A stretch of DNA of 64,000 bases, from assembly GCF_030272615.1 (NCBI RefSeq), contig NC_081405.1, positions 575,961,752-576,025,751 on the forward strand, written 5' to 3'. Positions 1-10,520 of the stretch are shown here, in pieces (position 1 is the stretch's first letter; each line of letters opens with the position of its first letter). A program made the translations under genes and the position numbers. The stretch comes from Cryptomeria japonica (lineage: Eukaryota; Streptophyta; Pinopsida; Cupressales; Cupressaceae). The notes beneath the pieces were generated by a model, which was not told the origin of the DNA, did no database searches, and worked only from the letters and a program-made list of their open reading frames with translations.

Positions 1-1389
1 AATACTCTGGTCGACTTGACCCTTATATCAAGTCATTTGTATTAACTTGCTATATTAAAATCCATGTAAGAAATACTCAAGTCATCTTGAATCATTATGT
101 CAAGATGCTTGTATTTTCTTCTAACATTTTAAAGCTCAATGATGAAAATGGAGCACTATGGATCGTCATTTCATCTCATCTATTTATATATTGCATTCCG
201 TTGCATATCACCCATCCATTCACTCATTCATATCTAGGATTTTTATGCAAAAAGTGACCATTAAACGCTGGTCTTGGATACAATCATGATCGAGTACTCT
301 GATACATCATCAAAGCATCATGCAAAGTCTCAAAAACCTTGCATTCCTCATGGTCATATCATCATCCGCATTTAGTTGCATCTTGCATTAAGTACATTCT
401 TGTCATTTTAAACTTAACATTGCATATAATTCATTCTAGACATTAATTTTCATTAAACATTTGCATCATTACATCAATCATAAATAATTAGATTCATTCG
501 TGGGATTAAATTGTCTTTGATTATATTAAGTCATTTTACTAGGCATTCATATAGTGTTGATTATCCATCATCATTTTATCATCCTTTATCATTTATTATT
601 TGCATCCATTCCTTAGTGAAAAAGTGCATTCATTCATCCATTAATTAATGTATCCTATTATGCTCATTTTAGGATTCATTTCACATTGCATTCATTATCC
701 TTTTTAAATTGCATTAAGGTGCAGTTATTAAAACCATAAGTTATGATATCATCATCACATTATCATTCTTGCTTAAATCATATTTAAGCATTTAGAATCA
801 TAAATCCATTTGTTTCCAAAACACATTGGTTCATATCCATTATACATATATCCATTATACATAAAGCATTCATTTAGGCATTATCATGTACACATTTGTA
901 CTTTACATTTTGTTTATCCATATTACATTCATCTAAACACATCTAGATGCATATCCATACATAACATCATTCATTCAACCATTGCATTAACATCATCACA
1001 TCAATCATCTCATCATTATATCAAAATAGGAAACACCAAAATCCTGTTCATCATGGTATTACATCAAAAAAACAAACAAATCATACATATATAAACCTGC
1101 ATTCATATGTCAGTATCCAACATCATAAATCATCATAAAAACATGCATATAAGAAACATCTCCTCAAATGCATACATGTACGCATATCCATCTAAGCAAT
1201 CACTCATCATCCTACATAAACATCCATACATAATCAAATGCATATCATCCAAATATGGGATCTCCTCATATATATCTCATCTCATATATCAGAGTGCAAT
1301 GAAGTCTACAAAATCGGCTACCAAGAGCCATCCAAGATACAGTCCAAAAATAAAACAATGATATAATACATATATGCATGAATTCTCTC
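1..1389. other. CAT-rich 3' spacer of element 1, no gene
   Basis: This AT-rich stretch is full of 'cattcat', 'tgcat' and 'catcat' words. Open frames here are low-complexity readings of these words with no domain. The phrase 'aaagctcaatgatga' near 132 recurs in the spacer of element 2 near 56555, and both spacers end at the 3' end of the antisense ORF. I read it as the untranslated region between integrase and the antisense gene. Confidence 0.6.
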
Positions 1390-3353
1390 TCAAATGCCAC
1401 TCTGGCCAGATGTTGTCCCAACACCTCCACCTGCTCCACAGGTGCCTGCACCACCTAATCCATCTCTCTATGGAGGCCTCATCGAACCACCACTCCCTCC
1501 TGCATCCCCTCATCTCTCCCTCCTCAAAGGACCCATCACACCCCCACTGCTCTGCACCCTCTGCGATCGCTCTGATCTAGCCTACCGCATCTGCGAATAG
1601 CTAAGAGCTCGCTGACTGACTAGCACCACCCGCTCATATAAACCCCGCTAGTACTCTATCTCTACTTGTGCTCGTCGCATCTCCCTCATCACCTCCCCTG
1701 TAGGCTCCTGTGCTCCTACTCCAATCCGCACTCTCTCCTGCAGCTCCGCCAATCTCTCTACTGCACTATCTCTCTCCCGCAGCACCACTGTCAGCTCTGA
1801 CTCCCATGCAAATAGCTGCACATCCCTAGCTGCCACCTCTACCTCCAAATCCTCTATCCACGTCTACAAGCGTACCATGATGTGATCCCGCAGATCTCCA
1901 GTGGCTCCCTCCTCAGTATCCATAGTTGCCTCCCCTGCACCACCCTCTCCTGTAGTCCCCTCCCCTCTATCCATCGGGATCTCTCTCTCCATCCCCCCCC
2001 CACTCAACTGAACTCCTGTCAGTATCAATGGTCGCTGTGATATCTGTAAAGGCAGTCCACCTCTCCCTCTCTGCTGACTCCGCATCCCCAATCCTCCTCC
2101 ATCTCCTCCACCACCTCCTCCTCCCCCACCTCCTCCATCTCCTCGACCTCCTACCCTCCTCCATCTCCATCCCCTCTCATCCTCACAAGCTGGGATCGGC
2201 TCTACTGGATCCAATATCTGTGGGATCGGGTGCACCGCCTGGTACTACGTGTACTCATCTGTCACCCCTGCATCAACAACCCTCGATCGTATGTCCCATG
2301 GTCTTGCCTGCAGTGTCTGGAACTCTACTAGTGCCTGATCATAAGGTAACACTGGACCCCATGCATACCTCTCTCGAATAACCCGCACATACTCTCCAGA
2401 TCCACTGGGCAGTCCCTACTACCGTCCAAACTGCCTCATCACTCTCCCGGGCACCTGTCTCTCTACATGGTATGAGGTCCTCCCAATGAGGAATTGGGTC
2501 ATGAAGACATACGGCAATGCCTCTGCGTCATCATCCCATGGCTCACACTCCAAGTATGGTTGCCATATAACTGCATCTGGATCATCTAATGCCCGCCGCC
2601 ACCACTCTAACTTCCCCAGGTGGGGCTGACTCATCATGTCGCTATACATAAACATATATGGCTGGTCTACTGTACGGAATCTAAGACTCACCGGTCAAGT
2701 CACTGGTAGATGCTCCCACGCCCAAATATGTAGCAGTGTCATGCCCACTACTAAGGAACCCCTCCCCCGGTAAACCACCTCATGGACCTCCTAGTACATG
2801 TGCGCCAGTACGCACGAACCCCATGCAAAACGGGTCCCCTCGGTCATCATCATCTCGATAACCTGCCCCCATCCCACCGCCAAACCATGTGAACTCCTGT
2901 CTAAACACAGCAGTCCTCCCACAATACCTGACAAAACTGTTGGAAGAGGCTCATATAATGCTGCTATATCCTCCCAAGTAATGGAGCCATCATCAATAAA
3001 TACATCCTCATCAAAAATCTCTGCACTGCCACAGTCCCCCAAGATCTATCATATGTCACCAGCTCCCCTCGAATCAGAATCCGCAGGATGCGCCACACAT
3101 CCTCTAGCGTCACGATCATCTCCCCTTGTGCCAAATGGAAGGTGCATGTCTCACTGTGCCACCGCTCTGCTAATACTGTGATCAATCTGTGATTCATACG
3201 AATCACGGGCATGTACATCACGTCGCATAGACCAGTCGCGACAATGCAGTCTATCTCCGCCTGTGTCAATCGGTCTCGCAACCCCTGTGTCGCAGGATGG
3301 CGCTCATGTAACTGCAACATGCGTAGCTCCTCCTGCATATGGACATTCATCAA
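1390..3353 (-). pseudogene. Antisense PMD (plant mobile domain) ORF carried by element 1
   Basis: Read from ATG at 3353 downwards, the frame gives an N-terminus with HPATQGLRDRL, then FHLAQGEMIVTLEDVW, which is typical of the plant mobile domain (PF10536, aminotransferase-like; MAIN/MAIL relatives). A frameshift near 3040 moves to a frame with WEDIAALYEPL, GWGQVIEMM and GTRFAWGSCVLAHMY, followed by HIWAWEHLP, WWRRALDDP and ERQVPGRVMRQFG. Beyond the PMD come a linker (PWDIRSRVVDAGVTDEY), a Gly/Arg-rich tract, a charged coiled-coil-like stretch (RERDSAVERLAELQERV) and a tail with SSGGVMG. At least four in-frame stops and one frameshift make it a pseudogene of about 650 codons without visible introns. 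PMD proteins occur both as host genes and inside transposons. Here the position between pol and the 3' LTR, on the opposite strand, points to a retrotransposon cargo gene. Confidence 0.75.
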
Positions 3354-3615
3354 TCACCATCAGTTGTTTTGTTTTCAAACTTTCTTAAGTTTAAACCTAG
3401 ACTATCAACAGATACTTTGATCAAGTATCTTCGGGTCTCAACAGGTAAGCAAACATGGCCACCTAGATTTCAACGGGCATTTCTCCTAACCACTGATCTA
3501 AGTCTCATCAGGCTGCTATGGTTCAAAACAACTCCCACTTCACCTCGTCATCCATCAATCATTAGCATCGGGAGATTTTCTTCATCCAAACTGGAGCATC
3601 TCTTTATCCTAAGGC

Positions 3616-3910
3616 AAAAGCGCTATTTTACCAACAAAAGTGCTAGTTTCTCAACAATAGTGCTACAACCCTAACAAAAGCACTCAATCAGCTATACAAA
3701 CACGCTCAAACTGCAAACATGCTAAAACCACTATACAATAGCGCTACTTTAACTCAATAGCACTCAATTAAGCCCTCAATAGCGCTTATTAACCAAAAGC
3801 GCTAAAACTTACATACAATAGCGCTACTACCGAGCAAAAGCGCTCAAACAATGGGTCAATAGCGCCATTGCGGCACAATAGTGCTAGTTTATGGAGCAAA
3901 AGCATCAAAA
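3616..3910 (-). repeat. Array of AGCGCT-type motif at about 20-nt spacing
   Basis: Fifteen variants of aa(a/t)agcgct (gcgct, gtgct, gcact, acgct, atgct) start at 3620, 3640, 3660, 3680, 3702, 3719, 3741, 3760, 3782, 3799, 3821, 3840, 3862, 3881 and 3902. Intervals are 17-22 nt with a mean near 20. The spacers between motifs are not conserved. The array lies between the antisense TATA box and the antisense ATG, so it would form much of that transcript's leader. Confidence 0.75.
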
Positions 3911-4174
3911 CCGTAGTTCCAGCACTCTTGCTCCGACTTGACTTGGACTCAGCTAAAAACCTATCAAAAATGCATAAAAATTAAGTTTTCAAATTTGCGT
4001 ACCGCTAGTCTGTAGTCATCTAGGTGCTGGAACCGACGGACTCGCTCGAATCTGTGCTCAGTGATCGGAATCGGCATCCTGACTGCTACTCGCTCCTCCA
4101 AATGTCCCTATCACAGCTCTGATTTCCAAATGGTCGCGGTCACAAATGATCCTGTTTTCACCCCTTTCACCCCA

Positions 4175-4180
4175 TTTATA
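4175..4180 (-). promoter_or_regulatory. Candidate TATA box for the antisense PMD transcript
   Basis: On the minus strand this reads GGGTATAAATGGGG, a good plant TATA box in a GC-richer setting. Transcription from about 30 nt downstream would give a leader of roughly 790 nt before the ATG at 3353, containing the phased array. No transcript evidence is available. Confidence 0.45.
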
Positions 4181-4478
4181 CCCTTCGTCGTCACCGTAAC
4201 TTCTCCCCGCTCACCGCCATGGCCCCCGTGAACTTCCCAAGCCCCTCATTTCTCCATGTTTCCCCCGTTTTCTTCTATTTTTCACCCATATGCCTAACTC
4301 CTTCTCTTCTACCACCTCGCCAATTTTCATTCTTTTTCAAGAGGTCGCCCGATTTTTTGAAATTTTTCAGCCCATCTCTCGAGGGGGCATACCACCCATT
4401 AAATTTACATTTTATGGGGCATTTTTCTTCACACCAGTTTTTCTTTCTTTGAAATGATGCGATAAATCGCACCATCTC
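4181..4478. other. Stretch upstream of the antisense promoter, no gene
   Basis: Pyrimidine-rich on the plus strand (ctccccgctcacc, ttctattttt). The open frame near 4219-4452 has no recognisable domain. It would form the proximal upstream region of the antisense TATA box and ends at the polypurine tract. Confidence 0.4.
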
Positions 4479-4491
4479 AAAGAGGGGCAAA
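4479..4491 (+). other. Polypurine tract of element 1
   Basis: AAAGAGGGGCAAA directly precedes the LTR start TGTAGTCACAC. The same word precedes the 3' LTR of element 2 at 59210-59223. It is the expected primer site for plus-strand DNA synthesis. Confidence 0.85.
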
Positions 4492-5895
4492 TGTAGTCAC
4501 ACAAATCTATCCAGTTTAATTAAATGAATATTTCGTATTTATTTGATTAAAAATCCACTAGCCATCAATTAATTAAATAAATATTTAATTAATTCATCTC
4601 CAAACATTCTTCTATTAATTAAATAAATTATTGAATTTATTTTAATTAATTCATTAAATCAAATTCAAATCAATTAAATAAATAAAATCTATTTATTTAA
4701 TTAGATCCCCCTTTTCTTCTTTTCAATAAATTAAATTAAACATTTATTTAAATCATTATCCCCACCCCACTTGCATTTTCCTACAAATGCAACTTGCACA
4801 CATTTATTGGAATAAATGAATTTTTATTTTAATAAAATCCTATTTTCCCTCACCCACCAAATCCACTTGCAAAATCTAATCCCCTTCTAGATTCTTCTAA
4901 CCCCTTCCTAATTAACCTAATCCATCCCCTAATTATTGTCACATTCCTAAGAAAAATGGAGTCACTTCTCAAAGACTCCAAAGTCTTTGAAAAGCATTTA
5001 GTGCTTTGTGTGTTCAACAAATTAACTCCCAAAGTCTTCCAAGACCACTAATGGCTCTTACATGACTATTTATGGCTCTTACATAACCATTTATGGTTAT
5101 TTCAAACTTGTCTCCCCAAACATGTATTGTTTTGACCATATCCATCCATTTCACATTTGCACAAGAGTTTATCCATTGGATAAAAGCTTTATTCTTTGAA
5201 TAAAGAGTTTATTTATTCAACCAACCTTGACCTTAGCTCCCAGAGTCATATCAAGCATTTAATGCTTATTCCCTCCCCTCTCAACCTATCTCACATTTAC
5301 ACTTGTCATCCTAGGATTCGGTTGAAAGCCTTCACATGGATTTGAAATCATTCAATCCTGACCCTTGTTGAGATTACTCAATCTCAACCATCCATTGCTC
5401 CATTTTTCCTATAAATAGAGCCCATTTCTTCATAATCCAGATCTTGAAAACTTGTATGCATTTAAGCTATAGGCATTTTAAGAGAGCATTTTAGCATAAT
5501 TAACTCATGTATTATTATTTTGGTTAAAAATAAATCATTTTAGCATCAATAGCATAGTATTAGCTTTTCATTTCACATTTAGAGCACAATACTACAATCT
5601 CAATCCTCCATAAGCATCCATAGTGCAAAAAGCTGCTGAGAGCTACACTATTTTGGAACTTGGAGAGGAGAGGAGCAAGGGAAAAGAAGTCAAGAGCATG
5701 TTAGGAGGCATTTGGATATGCCTCATCATATTTACCTTCCTAGTTAGATATTCTATCATGCTTTTGGTATCTCTTTTGATTTGCTTGTGTAGGAAAGTAT
5801 TTTGTTTATGATTTCTAACACTAACAACTTGGCTTTTCTTCTTGTTTGTGTTTTGTTATCATTCACTAACCTTTCCTTTTTTTTGCAGAGCATCA
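4492..5895 (+). repeat. 3' LTR of element 1 (1404 bp)
   Basis: It starts TGTAGTCACAC directly after the polypurine tract and ends AGCATCA, where sequence homologous to 62971 onward begins. The first 260 bp hold about five AT-only palindromes built from ttaattaaataaat and its complement. A TATA box lies at 5410. The 3' end is T-rich (tttccttttttttgcag). The 5' LTR lies outside the window, so LTR identity cannot be judged. Confidence 0.8.
5410..5417 (+). promoter_or_regulatory. LTR TATA box, element 1
   Basis: TATAAATA followed by GAGCCC in the second half of the LTR, at the place expected for the U3 promoter. The start of transcription would be near 5440-5445. Confidence 0.6.
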
Positions 5896-6418
5896 GTAAT
5901 CATATGCAAAGGTTGTGGTCGATCATAGGTGATTGAATTGGGTTTATGTAGGAGGTTTAAGATGTTTGGTAGTGAGCTTAACCAGAACTGTACTCAGGCA
6001 TAAGGGATACTATTCTTGTATTCTTTTTGGATTATAGTTTGGATTTCTTTTGTAGTCTGTGAGGCTCCTTTTGTGATGAGCAGTGTGCTCTAAGTTGTTG
6101 GCCTTCCTATATATTTGGGCCCCTATCTTCGTAATCATGTACTTACTACAAAATTATTATCTGAGTGTGGGTAGGCTTCCCACCGTATTTTTTTCCTTTA
6201 CCAGATTTTCTACGTACAAATATTGGTGATATGTGTTGTGGATGGTTGGTAAATATTCTATGATTTAAGTTTGTCCTTGATTGTTACATCTGTTATTCTA
6301 GTATTTGGTTTATGCATTTTGGTAGAAGGGTTTGTGTGCTTAAAGTTTCATAACTTGTTGACAACTGATTCATCCCCCCTTGCCTCATTTTTCCACTGGT
6401 TATCTAAGATATCTAACA
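5896..6418 (+). repeat. Right part of a copia-type LTR (composite copy A)
   Basis: This aligns without net length change to 62971-63493. It has copia LTR hallmarks: 'cttcccaccg' with 'ttttctacgt', then ACAACTGATTCATCCCCCC near the end, and a terminal CTAACA. Its left part is missing because element 1 inserted at 5895/5896. The sequence directly after the terminal CA is LINE coding sequence rather than a normal copia primer site. Confidence 0.7.
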
Positions 6419-6429
6419 TATGGAACCCT

Positions 6430-9400
6430 ACTTTATTTGAAGGTTCATTGATTAACTTTGAAAAAATGTATCTTGTAGTCACGATGAAAGATATTAGAAC
6501 CGATATCCAATGGTACCTTGTTAATGTTTATGCCTCTAATGCTAGGTCCCCTAGAGCTCGGATTTGGTCCTCTTTGTGTTGTCTAATTGGGAATCAAAAG
6601 AATAACCTATGGATGGTTGTGGGAGATTTCAACTCCCCTTTGTACCCTTCTTATAAAGTTGGTGGTTGTAAGGACCTTGAAGAGTATGACTGATCTCATT
6701 GATTTCATCTCCTTCTCTGTTTTGATGGACATTAACCTCAATGGTTCTAAGTTCACTTATTATAACCCACGTCATGGGAAACATTTTATTTAAGTTAGGT
6801 TGGATAGGATGTTGGGCTCTACTAATTGGGAGAACTTTGATTCCTTTTCCATTTGCTCCTTCCCTTGATCAAGGTCTAATCATAATGCTCCTTTTGGTGA
6901 TGTGTGTCCCTTGTGATTTCAAATATTACCCTTTCAAGTATGAGATGATGTGGTCTCATCACCCAAATTTTAGAATGCTCATAGAATAGTGGTGGAATGT
7001 TCTAGTCTTGGGCACTCCTATGTACCAAATTGCTCAAAAGCTTAAACTTCTTAAAGACAAGGTCAAGGGTTGGAATCGATACTCCTTTGGCAATATGTTT
7101 GAATAAAACAAGACCATTATTTATGACTTGAGGAAGATTTAGACTATGATTAAAAAAAATATTGTGCTTGAAAAAGAGTAGAAAGAGGAAGTGGATTTGA
7201 GAAATCAATGGCTTCTGCTTAACAAAAAGGAAAAGGTATTTTGGAAACATAAATCAAGGATACAATGGCTAAATGAAGGTGATAGAAATACCAAGTTCTT
7301 CCACCAATATACAATGAATAACAAAAGTAGAAATAGAATAAGGAAACTTTTTAAAGAGGATGGTACAATGATGGAGGATGAGGATGAAATGGCTACTCTT
7401 TTCATTGATTTCCTTAGCTTAAACACTACTAGTGACCAAAGTGGTCTCTAGGACCCTCACAGCCTCTTGGTTTTTATCCCTGAAGTTATTAGGGATAAGG
7501 ACCTATCTATGTTGACTGAAAGGGTCAACATGTAGGAGGCGTAGACTGATTTGTTCTCCTTTGCCCCTTATAAGGCCCCTCGGGTGGATGGGTTTCCCCT
7601 TGACATCTTCCAAGATCACTGAGATATTGTGGGAGATGACGTGTTCAATGCGGTTAAGGACTTCTTCAGAATAGGTAAACTCCTTAAACAAATCAATGCT
7701 ACTTTCATAGCTTTAATCCATAAACATGATAATGTTGTTGTCACCAAAGACTTCAGACCTATTAGTTTTTGTAACATGGTTTAAAAGGTTCTCTCCAAGA
7801 TTCTTGTCAATAGAATAAAACCCCTTCTTGATAATTTAATCAGAAAGGATTTGTGAAAGGGAGACACATTCTTGATGTTGTCATTATGGTGCACGAACTT
7901 ATCGAATATCTGAAGAATTGGAAAAAACCTACCATGTCTTTTAAACTTGATATCTCTAAGGCCTATGATAGGGTTTCTTTGAATTTCATCTTTGAAGTCC
8001 TTAGAAGATTTGGGTTCAAAGGAAGATTCTTAAAAATGATAGAACAATGTGTTTGTACCCCTAAATTTTGTATCCTTCTTATTGGGATCCCATATGGCTA
8101 CTTCTCCAATGAAAAATGGCTTTGTGAGGGTGGTCCCCTTTTTCCTACCTATTCATCATTATTGCTGAAGTCCTGGGAACAAATATTAAAAAACTAAGAA
8201 GGGTTCGCTCTCTTAAAGGGACCAGGGCTTCTTCTACTCTCGATCCTATCATCCACCAGCAATTTGTGGATGATGCTATAATATTTGGAGAGGCCTACAC
8301 CTCGGAGGATAAACACTAGAAAAGAGTCTTCAAAAATTATTGTCAAATGTCTAAATAATATATTAACTATGAAATGAGAAAGCTATTATTCATTAATGTT
8401 AATCCCACCCTTCAATCTAAAGTCTCCACTATCTTAGCTTGCCAAATTGCTACCCTCCCTGATTCTTATCTTGGGCTTCCCCTCATTTCTAAAACTCCTA
8501 CCTTAGTCTTTGGAATAGAATTCTTTAAAGGTTCCACAATAAATTGGTTGGATGGAAAGGGAAGCTCCTTAGTATGGCAGACAAGATTGTCATTTTAAAT
8601 TGCCCAGGGTTGTGGCTGAAAAGATTGAAAGAATATAAAATAGATTCCTTTCGTCAGGGATTGAAGAAAGAAATAGAATTTCCCTAGTTTCTTGGGAAAA
8701 AATGTGTAGACCTATGAAGATAGGGGAGCTAGGTATAATCAAAGTTGAAACCTTCAATAGACTCCTAATAACTAAAATTGGGTGGAATCTATCTCAAGAG
8801 GAGAAGGATTGGACCTGCATTCTAATAGATAAATACCTTCATACTATGAAATCTGATAGGTTCATAAATTCAATGAAGCTACCTTCTGCTTCCTCTATTT
8901 GGAATAATGTTACTAAAACTATAAAATAAATTTAAAAAAATGGCAAAATAATTATCGGTAATGGAAAAAGAACTGACTTCTGGAAAGATTTTTGGGTGCA
9001 CCGCCAGGCCCTTGCTTATCTCCCACATCATAGAATCATCTATGCCTTCCTTAGAAGATTTTGTGGGGTGAAAGTACATACTAAAGAGTGTTGCAAAGGG
9101 AGAGAGATGCTCAGAGAAATTTGAAAGGGACTATTACTAAACGTTCTAATATCCCTAAGAAGGTTTAAGATCAACTTATGAAATATAAACTTATGATGGA
9201 GGCTAAGGAGCTCTTAGATCTTCTTCATGACTGTTCCCTTTTCTCCACTCATATGGAGGATGAATGGATATGGAAAATCAATTCATCTGGAACCTTCATT
9301 GTCAAATTGGCTTACCAGGATATGGAGGTAGAAACTGCAGAGAATTTCAGTTTTAAAGAAATCTGAATGAAAGGCCTAATTCCTAAAATAAACCATTTTT

Positions 9401-10412
9401 GGTGGGCTACGACTCATGGGAGGATTTTGACTATTGATAATCTTAACAATCAAGGCTTCTCCTTTGCAAACATATGTGATCTTTGTTATAAGGATATCAA
9501 AAGTTTGATCATATTTTTCTGCATTGTAGTTTTGCTCAGGAGATTTGGGATTCTATTATGAAGGACTTAAAAATTTATTGGATTCATCCTAAAACAATGA
9601 TAAACTTCATGGATTCATGAACTATGACCTCCTACTCTAATCTTGTTGCTAAGAATCTATGGCTTCAAATTACCCCAATTTTGGCTTGGAACATTTGGAA
9701 GGAATGGAATAACAGAGTTTTCAGAGAAGAAAGGAAAGCTAGCAATGTTCTCGCCAATATCATAAAACAACAAGTTTGAGAAAATGTCAATGCAGGCTCC
9801 CCAAGAATCCCTAAGGTCTTACTTAATTTGCTGGACCTCCAATTAAGACAAAAATGGGTTATCCAACATAAATTCTTGAAGCTTAACTGGAATAACCTGT
9901 TACTAAGAAAAAGATGCACTTGGTTCCCTCTGGATTCGAGTTGGATCAAGTGTTATTTTGATAGCTTATCTAATGGTAATTTTTGTCTGCTTGGGATGGG
10001 TGACTTAATCAGAGATCAGGGGGGAAGGTTGATTTAATGATATAGGACCAACTTGGGGATCGACATGAATAACGGAGTTGAAGCTATGGTGTCTTGGATG
10101 GGCCTCTGTAGGCTTCAACATAACTCGATGGGGAATGTAACCTTGGAAGGAGATTCTAAGTTGATCATTGATTGTCTTAATAACTCCATTCCCCCCCCCT
10201 AGGAATTCTAGGGGATTATAAAGAATTATAAAAGTCTCCTTAATCTCTTTGAGAATATTACTATTCAGCATACCTACAGGGAGGGAAATATGCCGACCGA
10301 CCTTATTGCCAATCAAGGTCTGAGAAATGAGGAGTGATGATTTTTTAACTTCAGTGGAAGCTCTAAGGAGATCAAAGAGATTCTGGCTCATGAAAGGGTT
10401 AAGTGTAAATAG
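6430..10412 (+). pseudogene. LINE A ORF2: endonuclease-RT-RNase H polyprotein, decayed
   Basis: The endonuclease part shows WYLVNVYASNARSPRARIW and WMVVGDFNSPLYPSYKVGG, the GDFN signature of APE endonucleases; the N-terminal half is absent. A frameshift ends the frame at 6693, and stops follow at 6791, 6866 and 6914. The RT part carries FKLDISKAYDRVS near 7950 and FVDDAIIFGEA near 8265, where most L1 elements have FADD or YADD. The usual GDPLSP motif is decayed to GGPLFP. The zf-RVT region at 9367-9561 has FWWATTHGRILT and CDLC. The RNase H region around 9940-10350 has FDS in place of FDG, then LEGDSKLIIDCLNN and HTYREGN. The frame closes at 10410. It would copy LINE RNA at nicked target DNA if intact. 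Confidence 0.75.
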
Positions 10413-10520
10413 TTGAACAAGGGCAGGTACCAACAAGGGTTCTAACGGTCCCAAGTTTTGAGTACTTGTTTAGATGATCACCTTGTTTTAAATTATTTAA
10501 ATTATGTGTGCCCCTATAGT

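Larger units (their letters stand above)
1..5895 (+). mobile_element. Element 1: Tat-like Ty3 LTR retrotransposon, 3' part only
   Basis: The window opens inside this element, so gag-pol and the 5' LTR are not seen. What remains, in order, is a CAT-rich 3' spacer, an antisense PMD ORF, a repeat array, an antisense TATA box, a polypurine tract and a 3' LTR starting TG and ending CA. The assignment to Ty3/Tat rests on the shared plan with element 2 (43555-60020): near-identical polypurine tract, homologous antisense ORF and similar spacer. The right flank starts 'gtaat', so that five-base duplication would be expected left of the missing 5' LTR. It interrupts a copia-type LTR that resumes at 5896 and has an uninterrupted relative at 62277-63493. 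Confidence 0.8.

Noticed and set aside
810-1361. Two open frames rich in His, Ile and Ser
   Set aside because: They are readings of repeated cat/atc words in the CAT-rich spacer; no domain and no promoter.
4219-4490. Overlapping open frames on both strands
   Set aside because: Phe/Ser/Pro-rich reading of a pyrimidine tract next to the polypurine tract; no homology seen.
5869-5890. Perfect-looking 3' splice acceptor (pyrimidine run then gcag)
   Set aside because: It falls at the 3' end of an LTR and no exon follows; T-rich LTR ends often look like this.
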